Source: Chara braunii | Lineage: Eukaryota; Streptophyta; Charophyceae; Charales; Characeae | Reading direction: 5' to 3' | Assembly: GCA_003427395.1 (NCBI GenBank) | Contig: BFEA01000355.1 | Span: forward strand, 981,407-1,007,312 | Length of the DNA stretch: 25,906 bases | In this document: positions 10,144-18,641 of the stretch, in pieces | How positions within the stretch are numbered: position 1 is the first letter of the stretch | Layout: each line of letters opens with the position of its first letter | The notes under the pieces: generated by a model | The model's input: only the letters and a program-made list of their open reading frames with translations | Databases searched by the model: none | What the model was told of the DNA's origin: nothing | Program-made: the position numbers and the translations under genes

Positions 10144-10291
10144 ACCAGAATAATATCATTCTGAATTACCTGGGCCCGGTCAGTTCAATAATGGTATCTC
10201 GTCGCCCTTTTTTTTTGTTTTTTTTTGTTTTTTTTAAACGGCCCATTTCCAGTCCGATCTCCGGAAGAGTGCCCTTCCCAACCGGCGGCTA
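10144..10291. other. Remainder of the SINE-like target and T-rich tract, no gene
   Basis: This should be the continuation of the tRNA-like element cut by LINE-2. T runs broken by single Gs occupy about 10209-10237. Nothing coding is visible. Confidence 0.45.
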
Positions 10292-10376
10292 GGTCCCACT
10301 TACGCGAATCAAGCGATATTGACGGTAGATAGCAAAGATCAACGGCCAGAATCTCTTAATCGGTGCAAGTGGGACC
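10292..10376 (-). mobile_element. 84-bp MITE-like inverted-repeat element, copy A
   Basis: Begins GGTCCCACTTACGCGAAT and ends with the inverse, GTGCAAGTGGGACC. The core contains the reverse complement of GGCCGTTGATCTTTGC, so it is inverted relative to copies B and C. No coding capacity. Confidence 0.8.
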
Positions 10377-10417
10377 TTGCCCCGGTATATGGGATCGAAA
10401 ATGCGCTCTCTTATCCT

Positions 10418-10842
10418 AAGAGGTGGACCCCACTGCTTTGCAGCAAAGCTTTGGAAGACGATTTGTGAAACCCCACTGCTTCGCGACAAGGCTTTGGAAA
10501 ACGCTCAGGTATGACGTGGCAGACGTTTAGTTTTGTTTTGCCCGTTCCCTGCGGTTCGGCCATTCTGAGGGAGTAGGGGGGGGGGGCACCTCCCTCGGTT
10601 TGGCCATCCCTTGTGGAAAGGAGAGCCAGGGATTGGGTGAGAACCGAGACAAGCTGACGTGAAGTTTCCATATAGGGAAAGTTTTCCCTATCCGGTAACC
10701 GGGACCAACGGAATAGGGAATGAGAAAATTTGTGCTGCAGTGGGGTCTGCTTTTCTCTTTCCCACGGCCGGGGCCTACGATTTGGTTTTGGCGGAAGCTT
10801 TCCAGGCGGAAAGCTTCCGCCAGGCAGTGGGGTCCACCTCTT
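10418..10842. repeat. Foldback region: 19-bp inverted repeat with internal hairpins
   Basis: AAGAGGTGGACCCCACTGC (10418-10436) is exactly inverted at 10824-10842. Inside lie a 43-bp-period direct repeat (units starting 10428 and 10471), a 9-bp-arm hairpin ATAGGGAAA/TTTCCCTAT (10672-10691), CCGGT/ACCGG (10692-10702), and a perfect 15-bp-arm hairpin with a 4-nt loop (10789-10822). Overlapping ORFs on both strands here are by-products of this palindromic structure. Confidence 0.75.
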
Positions 10843-11107
10843 ATCGAGGGAGATGCTACCCTCTCTCGGCTCAACGACCACCGGGCAATAGAACGCCGGA
10901 CCAAAGGCCGAACGGAAACATTGGGTCTCACTCCAGACTCTATATTCCACGTTTTATGGGACGATTCATTCTCAGTTTGCACATTTGGTGAGCAGTGGAG
11001 CGAGGCCCATTATGAGGGCACAAAGGGGCTTGCCGCACAACCGACCAACTCATAGATGTGTTGAGCGTTCGCCATTTTTTTGTCTTTTCACACTGGTTTC
11101 TTGGCGG
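10843..11107. other. No recognised gene
   Basis: Several open stretches cross this segment on both strands, but none has a start, composition or motif that supports a protein. Confidence 0.45.
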
Positions 11108-11170
11108 CCTGACAGCTCAGCGGGTACCCCATGAACTGTTGAAATAGAGAGACGTGAGTTCGAGTCCACA
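11108..11170 (+). repeat. tRNA-like sequence, probable SINE head, copy 2
   Basis: CTGACAGCTCAGCGGGTA resembles box A and GAGTTCGAGTCC fits box B. The segment shares ACTGTTGAAATA and the surrounding layout with 8876-8937. No full cloverleaf with acceptor stem is evident, so a pol III-type SINE head or decayed tRNA is more likely than a functional tRNA. Confidence 0.55.
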
Positions 11171-11228
11171 TGATGGAACTTGAAGAGTGACACCAAAACT
11201 GCAACTAAGGGCCTCGCCGCGCCACTCT

Positions 11229-11298
11229 CCAAATGCCAACACTCCTAATGCACCCGGACAATATGATGTTCAGATTCATTCTGAATGTTGGCATTTGG
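11229..11298. repeat. 70-bp foldback element with 13-bp inverted ends
   Basis: CCAAATGCCAACA at 11229-11241 is perfectly inverted at 11286-11298. An inner hairpin TTCAGA/TCTGAA lies in the loop. No coding content. Confidence 0.75.
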
Positions 11299-11359
11299 CC
11301 AGTGCGGACCTTGAAACTCTTTGCAATGGCAAGACGCCCGTCGAACTCCCGACTTGAAA

Positions 11360-11367
11360 ATTGGCGG
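11360..11367 (+). promoter_or_regulatory. E2F-like site 1 (ATTGGCGG)
   Basis: Matches the plant E2F consensus WTTSSCSS. Identical sites lie at 11425-11432 and 11744-11751, all within the tandem repeat. Function at this gene is inference. Confidence 0.4.
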
Positions 11368-11424
11368 GGCCTCAGCGAAACGAAATTCAATTTCAAAAGC
11401 TCCAGCAGTGCTATCGTGCTCGAA

Positions 11425-11432
11425 ATTGGCGG
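11425..11432 (+). promoter_or_regulatory. E2F-like site 2 (ATTGGCGG)
   Basis: Same WTTSSCSS match, continuing as GGCGGGTTTTCCC. It belongs to the same repeat family as the other two sites. Confidence 0.4.
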
Positions 11433-11495
11433 GTTTTCCCAAACACCCGAAAACAAAAAACTGGCGGGCCCTCTCAGCAAAATTCAATTCAAAAG

Positions 11496-11578
11496 CTCCA
11501 CTTGCGCAAATTAGGAGATTTCGGCCGTTGATCTTTGCCATCTACGGTCAGTATCTCTTAGTTCGTGCAAGTGGGACC
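11496..11578 (+). mobile_element. 84-bp MITE-like element, copy B
   Basis: Right end GTGCAAGTGGGACC is intact; the left end is slightly degraded (CTCCACTTGCGC against GGTCCCACTTGCGC). The core GGCCGTTGATCTTTGC is shared with copy C. It sits at the GCTCC junction inside the third 100-bp repeat unit. Confidence 0.78.
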
Positions 11579-11592
11579 TAGCCCCGCGGCAA

Positions 11593-11676
11593 GGTCCCAC
11601 TTGCGCAACTTAGTAGAATTCGGCCGTTGATCTTTGCTTCTACGGTCAGTATCTCTTAATTCGTGCAAGTGGGACC
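11593..11676 (+). mobile_element. 84-bp MITE-like element, copy C
   Basis: Ends GGTCCCACTTGCGC and GTGCAAGTGGGACC are near-perfect inverted repeats, framed by GGCAA and TAGCC. It is arranged head-to-tail with copy B after a 14-bp spacer. Confidence 0.82.
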
Positions 11677-11743
11677 TAGCCCCGGGTAGTGCCATCGGGC
11701 TCGAAAAATGTGGGGTTTTCCCAAAAACGAAAACAAAAATAGA

Positions 11744-11751
11744 ATTGGCGG
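11744..11751 (+). promoter_or_regulatory. E2F-like site 3 (ATTGGCGG)
   Basis: Third WTTSSCSS match, in the last unit of the tandem repeat and closest to the MPS1 coding start. Confidence 0.4.
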
Positions 11752-11820
11752 GCTCTCAGCAAAATTCAATTCAAAATCTCCAGTAGTGCTATCGTGCTCG
11801 AAAAATGGCGGGGCTTGAGG

Positions 11821-12518
11821 TGAAGCGCCGATAGTGTAGGTGCAGTCGCAGTGGCACAACTAGACGTTGGGGAGCTGCTCCCTCCGCGCGTCGCATTCTA
11901 ACGCTGGCCCGATGACGGAGAATGCACAGGACTCGCGGCTTCTGCAGCCGGCTGCAAATGTTGGCGTTAGTGCTCGCAAAGTGGTCTTTGTGCACGTGGC
12001 GCCGCACGGAGAGCTGGAAGTGGCCTCGACAAAGAAGAGGATGAAGGCGGAAGAAGAGGAGGAAGCATAGCCAGAGGTATTGGAGACGAAGGAAGAAGAT
12101 GCGGGACCCAAATTGGCCCGATTGCCTGGTTTGGCTGCGCATTCAGGCATGTCTTTCGTGTGGTTGATCGCGGGGTCTATGAGGGGTGAGAAAGCGGAGG
12201 AAGTGAACGAGGGAGAGGGGGAGGGGAGGGGGGCAAAATACCTAGGATTAGGGAAGCGGCGGAGGGGACTAGCGGAGCCCGGAGGCTGCCGCTGCGTGTT
12301 TTGACTGTCAACGTCGCGGCGTATTTGTTTGAGCGTTGCCTGCGGGGAGGAATGGCTTCGCAGCCATGACCGCGGGGACGCAGCGGCGGCGGAGGCGGAA
12401 CAATAACGAACCGGAGGCGGAGGGGAGGGGCAATAAAGACCGCGGAAGGGGGAGGAGCGGCGGCTGGAGGTGTAGTGCGAGGTCGTAGGCGGCGAAGGCA
12501 AGTGTAGAAGACGACGAA
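11821..12518 (+). promoter_or_regulatory. Probable MPS1 promoter/5' leader with short upstream ORFs
   Basis: GC-rich, purine-biased DNA directly before the MPS1 start. An ATG at 11912 opens a 52-codon ORF ending at TAG 12068-12070 (MTENAQDSRLL... ending in acidic residues), and ATG 12350-12352 opens a 5-codon ORF. Either would act as a uORF if inside the transcript. A longer minus-strand open stretch (11860-12501) has biased composition and no recognisable domain. No TATA box is obvious. The transcription start cannot be placed from sequence alone. Confidence 0.4.
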
Positions 12519-15500
12519 ATGATGTCGGAGCGGGGAGTCGTGGACCTACGCCGGGATGTTGCCGGCGACAAGGAGAACGCAGACGTTCGTACAGTCGGAA
12601 AGGGGAGGGGGATTCTTCCCAAGCATGGTAGTTTCGCTCGAGTTGCTCTTCGTGACGTCTGGAATACGATGGCAGCTCGTGAGCGAGTTGCGGAGGAGAG
12701 TAGGGCTGCGGAGCTCGGGATCAAGAGTTTCGTCGAACGACAGGTAGAGTTTGCGGCTAAGTCCAGTGCTGCCTCGGCCAACAACGGCGTTGGCGATGCG
12801 AGTGTAACGTCGGCGGGTTGCAGTGGCCGCTTGCTACCTGAGCGAGTCGCACGAGTAGCGCAGGGGAGGAGGGTAGAGCATCAGCATCAGCAGCAGCCGC
12901 CGCCGCAGCAGCAGCAGCAGGATCAGGAGCAGCAGCAGCAGCAGCAGGAGCTCGCTGTGCTGCGTGTGGATTGTGTCGGCGAGCAGGGAGACGTGGGCAG
13001 ATCCTCCTCGCAATCAACGTCCTCGTCGTTGGTATGCCGTCAAGGAAGGGAAGGCGCGGCGGAGAAGGGGGGGGAAGCAGGCGGAGTCGTGGCGAAGTCG
13101 AGGCTGTTCTATGAGCTCAAGCAGTTTCTTGAACGGGGTAGCGATCCCGACAAGTTACCTGGGGTGTACGATCCTGTTGCAGGGCGCAAGAGGTGCAATG
13201 AAGACGATGCTAGGCTCTCGAAATTGATATCTCTGGTCCAGGCCGACGTTCAGTGCTTGCAACCATGGGTGAATTTACTGGAATTCTTGGAGACGAGACT
13301 CGGCTCTGTGTCCAAAGAGTACTCCCTGATGTTATTCGGGTCGCGTGTCACTTTGGCGCGCTTGTACTCATGGGCGACTAAACAGGTGCGCGGCACGGGT
13401 CAGGGGGGCAATGAGACGTACGTACGAGTGTGGATTGGCTTCGCCAAACAACAAGAGATCGACGACGAGGAGGAGGCTCGTAGCACTTTCAAGTACATGC
13501 AGTGCGAGGGGATTGGAATTCGTCTGTCTTATTATTACACGGAATGGGCGATGTTTGAAGCGCGGGCGGGAAACGCGCAGAAAGCCAGGTCGATTCTGAA
13601 CAAGGGCATCAAGGCACAGGCGAAGCCCGTCGAGCACCTGAAGAAACTTGTCGAGAAGTTGGACGCGGATGGGCCCTCTGCCTTGCTGGAGCAGCCGTCC
13701 CTGCCACGTCAGCAGCAACAGAAACACTTGGACCCGCCTCCACGTCAGCATAATCTGTTGGAGGTTGGGGAAGGATTGCGTGGTCCCACCGCCGCCGCGG
13801 TGCAAGCTGGGTCCTTAGACATGATAAGGGCTGCTGCGGCGGCAGCAGCCTCGCCTGCTAATGCTGCTGCTGCTGCGCGAACAGCCTTTCCAGCGATTCC
13901 AGGACGGGTGGAATCGAGCGGCGCACAGCAGCTTTCAACGCCCGCCGTGCAGAGTTCTGCCATGCCATGGCAGCGGGCGCAGGCGCGAGGAGGTCCAGCT
14001 TCTGCATCATCGTCTGGGAAGACTTTGCCTGCTGCAGGAGAGCTTTCCTCGTCCCTTCCTTCTTCTTGCCAAAGGACCACCACCTCCTCTTCCTCCTCCT
14101 CGGAGGAGGGTGGCAATCGTTGTTTCCCTACCTCCGGGCGCCTCGATTGCAGACCCCCGGCTGGAGAATGGGGGTCATCGGTAAAGAGGGGTGGGAATTC
14201 GGCAGCCGCTTCAACCGGACTGACGGGAGCCTCGACGGCCGCTTGTGTTGTCAATGCCAACAAGGCTAGTAGAGTCGAAGCCACTCTTCTTGCGAGTGGA
14301 GCTCGTCAAGCGGACCATAGTTGTCGTAACGGCTCTGTCCCGCCAAGGGGAGTCGGCTTGAGCAGGCTGGGAGGGAACAGCCAGAACGGGGGCAGGAGGG
14401 TGTCTGATGACGAAATCTCGATCGTGAGGGTGTCGGACGAGGGCGCTGACGAAGATGATGAGGCGAGAAGGAAGCCATCGGGGCATCGGTTTCCCGCTGC
14501 AGGACAACTATCAGGAGCAGAGAACGGCGACGGTCTTCTTTCAGCTCAGGGCGGGAGGAATCTTTGGCAGTACCCCCCGTCCAGGCTGGTCTCTGAGACA
14601 AAGAAGGGGTCGGCTCCTCCCCCTTCGGCTGATTGTGGCGCTGGACATGCGGCCGCAAGAGACGGCCAATCTGACGTGGCCAACGCGACCGCTAGAGGGA
14701 TGGCCGATCCCGATCCCGTCGTTGAAGTTAACGCTTTGTTCCGAAGTCTGAAACAGAGGCACGATGCACTGCAAGCCTGCCAGAACCACCTCAGACCAAC
14801 TACGGTTGGCGATGATGTAATCACGACTGCTACCGCGAGCGAGAGTGGATCCGAAGAGGAGGCAGTCATCGTTGGGGAAAGCGGAGGCGGGTATGGGCTT
14901 TCTCTTGGGGACGGACGCGAAAGCAACCCGCGCAGTAGCTGTGGGAGCAGTGACGGCATTGAAAGCTACCACGGCGGCGGCCCTCGAGTGAAGAAGGGCT
15001 CCCGTGATGGTGGGGCGGGGGGTGATGATGATGCTGTTGATGAAGAAGTGGGTGCTGGGGATGGTGTCTCGTCAAGCTCGGTCGCGAACAAAACGGAAGG
15101 AACGAACTCGTCATCGGGCGAGAAAGCGGCCACGTGTCGCTTGCCGCGGGGTTGGCCCCGTCCTTGCTCAAACGATGGCGGGGGGGCACGTGGCGGTCGG
15201 TGCTCGGGCGATGAAGAGGCAGAAGGGCGAAGGCGAGGGGAGGAGAAGTTGTTGAACAAGGTAGGGAGGGAAGGGGACGCGCCCATGATTCCCAGCATGC
15301 GAGACAATGCGAACACTTGCGGGTCAGCGGGGAGGAAAGAAGACGTCTTTCCCCTTTTTCCTTCCGTCGGGGCGGCACCCTCCCAGCAGCCGCAGCTGAA
15401 GAGGGCAAACGGACACGACGTGGGATCATGTGTCGCGATCGGGCTGGGTCGGTATGGAAGCCATGTCAGTAGTCAAGAGTCCACGGATGACAGTTGTCGG

Positions 15501-18476
15501 GATGGGAGGATCCTGTTCTCCGCGCGGCGGCAGGACGGCGGCGGCCTCGACTCGCGCATCCAGCCGAGCGCGGGGGGTAAGGCTCAAGCCGCTTCTTCTC
15601 TTGTTCAACCCGCCCCCGCTCCTCCTTGTCAGCCTACTAGTGCCTGTCGTCGAGACGATTACGATTGTCGACAGCGGATACGGAGAGGCGAGAACAATAG
15701 TGGACGTGGAGAAGGACAAGAGGGCGGGGGGGGTGAAGTTAAGCTACAGCAAGAGGTGTTATTACAGCAGCAGGTCTGTTCGGAGGCCAGCAGGAGGGGG
15801 CTCGCTGGTAGTTATAGCCATTGCGAGAAAGGACCAAACGGGGACAACATAGCCGAGACGGCGGAGGAGAATGAGGAGCAGGCGGCAATGGCGCCCTCTG
15901 TTCCGGTTCGCGAGGTTGGCGTGAGTAATATGGGGAGACTTCCACCGTTCCCGCAGTCAACGGCGGGATCGAAGAAATATGATTTGCTCCAGTTTCGTTC
16001 TACTGGGCTCAGCGGACTCAATGGCAGCAGCAGCCGCAGCATCATCAAGAGCCCAATGCTGGCCGACATTGGGGCTTTTAGGCAGGCCGCGCAGGTGTCT
16101 TTGCGTCCTCCGTTGTCTATCCAGAATGGGAGAAAGGGCGGGTTGTCTGTGGGGACGAATGGCTCCGTGCCGCCGTCGACGGCCCTCACACCGAGCCGCT
16201 TCAAGCGCCTTCGGTCCCTTCCGGGTCCGCCTCTTCGTGTGCTGTGTATTGGTAACGAGAGCAATTCTGCGGACGATGAGGACCCGGAACTGCTGTCGGA
16301 ATCATCTGCGGAAGGATGCTCGGCGGAAAAGGACGACGACAAGAAGAGGTTATCCGGGAGTGGCAGCGAGAGTGAAGAATGTAAGGAGCCTCCTCCTGCT
16401 CATCTAACGGGCCACCAGAGAAGAGGTGAGCGGATCGAGCCCCCGCGAACGGGTGAGTCAGGCCGCGTTGGCTCCTCAGGAGCAGTAGCCGATGCTGGAG
16501 CAGACGGAGCCGCCGCCAATCTCGCAGGAACGCGCTTGGGAAGGGGCGGACGTTCCCCTCTGCGCAAGGAAAAGGAGATGAGCGAGAAGAGCGGGAGAAA
16601 TCTCCTTTCTCGTGACGATGAAGGGCTTCCTGCGGCGCAGAGGGTTTTCTTACATGGACACTCGAGGAAGAGGAAGGCAGAAGAGGACCTTATGGGTGTC
16701 TGTGAGCAGAACATAAAGGACGCGGAAGTCGAGGTGACGGAGAGGAAGGATGTGTCGCCTTGCGTTTCTGGTGTGGAGGAATCAGAGGAAAAGCAGCTGT
16801 GTACAACAAGTGAGGGGGAAAGAGGAGGAAGAAGAGAAGAAGAGAAAGACGAAGAAGAGAAGGACGACGACGACAAAGAAGAAGAGGAAGAGGAGGAAGA
16901 AGAAGAAGAAGAAGAAGGTAACGCTGGAGGGGTGACGATGATGATGGATACTAGCGAGATGACTACCCTAGTTTTTGTCAAATCGACGACAGCTAGGGGG
17001 GTGCATCACCCCCAATCCATCCAGTGTGTGCGGAGTGCATCGTCATCTTGGACTTTGGACAAGCAGCAGCAGACGGACCAGCATGCCGAAGGCGAAGACG
17101 ATAGTGTGCTTACCACCGTTGAAGGTGGTGGCCCCTCCTTGGAGAACAAGGCAGAGGGGGTGAGCATGGGCAGTATTGGTGCCGGTTGTGAGGGAAAGAG
17201 TGTTGGTGCTGTGTCACGTAGCAGTGGTGGTGGTGCTAAGGCTGGTTGTCAAAACGAAGTCGAAAGCCAGAGGGCAAGTGGAGCTCAAAGCCCGAGGGGG
17301 ACTCGACTGGAACAACGCTCGCAGTCAGGCGTTGAAGGGGTGACCGGAGAGAATCGCCTCATGGATACGAAGGTGCAAAATGTAGATGGGTCGGGGGACC
17401 GTGACGAACGTGTTGTTTCGACAGAAGTTGAGCAGATAGGCGAGGTGAAGGAGGAAAAGGGAAGTCATCTGTCTCGAGGAGGAAGGATAGCAGGCGAGGC
17501 GCTGGCTATAGGAGGAGGATTAAGAACAAATGTCCGGATGTGGACAAGAACTAATGGAAGTAAACAATCTCCGCTCGATAACCACCCGACCGATCGTAAT
17601 GGTAATGCTACGGAGGGGAAGGAGGAGTGCCCAATGGTTATGACTCATGTCGGGCGAAAGGATAGAGGGATAGGGCAAGTTTTGCAAAGGGGCGAGCAGG
17701 CGAAGGAGGCGCTGCCCCTGCCGCAACAGCAGCAGCGGCATCAGAAACAGCGGCAGGCTGGAGAGAAGGAGAGCGAGAACCCAAACGAAGGTGGTCTTCA
17801 TTTGCGTCTATCAGGGGAGAGGAACGAAAGCCAGCCTCAGCCTCCTCTTCAGCAATCATGGTCACGTCCGCTCCCTCAATCACAGCAGCAGCAGCAAGAG
17901 AAGGTGGATGAACGGCAGGGTAAAGTGCCCCCCAGCAGTTGCTGCTCCAGTGGAGCTTCTCATGGCCGTAATCTGGCGCGGCAAAAGGAAAGCTGTGATC
18001 AAAACAAGGTTGGAGAACAGCAGCTGTCCATGAAGGAAGTCGCAGAAGAGCCCCGGTCGTGTTCGATGGTAGTGCAGAGACAGCAACAGGTCCAAGGACA
18101 GGGCGTCGGTGAAGGACGGCAGATGAAGTGCCAATGGCCTAGCAAGCATCAGGAGCAGGAAAGAGACGACCGTTCGCAGAGTGTGGAAGAAGAGAAGAAG
18201 CCAGTGTTGAGAGAAAAGGACCGCCAGCAATGGGATGAAGTAGGGTACGAGAGGCCAACTCGTCCGACGGAAGATCGACCAACTGCTCAGCAGCGGCAAA
18301 ATCAGAGGGAGAAGGACGAGCTGGAGGGTGAAATGCATCGCCAGAAGCAGCAGGATGCTGTCCCCATCCCGAGAAATCCTCGGGAGGCTTACCTTGCACC
18401 AGGCGCTGTCAAACAGGAATCACAGCAGCGGCAACTGCCACGACAACGAGAACAACAACCCGGTCTAGAACAACTT

Positions 18477-18518
<42 letters not shown>

Positions 18519-18583
18519 GAGGCTTACCTTGCAGCGGGCGCTGTCAAACAGGAACCCCAACAGCTGCAGCTGCAACAACAGCG

Positions 18584-18641
<58 letters not shown>

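Larger units (their letters stand above)
11357..11820 (+). repeat. 100-bp tandem repeat with E2F-like motifs upstream of MPS1
   Basis: A unit containing TTGGCGGG(C/G)CCTCAGC, AAATTCAATTCAAAAGCTCC, AGTGCTATCGTGCTCG and GGTTTTCCCAAA recurs with TTGGCGGG or TGGCGGG starting near 11361, 11461 and 11745. The last interval is long because two MITE-like elements (about 186 bp with spacer) sit inside. Without them the period would again be about 100 bp. The array ends about 700 bp before the MPS1 start codon. Confidence 0.8.

Noticed and set aside
10411-11055. Overlapping ORFs of 110-180 codons on both strands.
   Set aside because: They arise over inverted and direct repeats, show no family resemblance, and open equally on both strands.
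11860-12501. 213-codon minus-strand ORF upstream of MPS1.
   Set aside because: Ser/Pro/Ala-biased composition from GC-rich purine-skewed DNA; no recognisable motif. A divergent gene cannot be excluded without RNA.
14404-14418. CTGATGACGAAATC as a second hammerhead core.
   Set aside because: CTGATGA is followed at once by CGAAA with no stem II, and it lies in MPS1 coding sequence.
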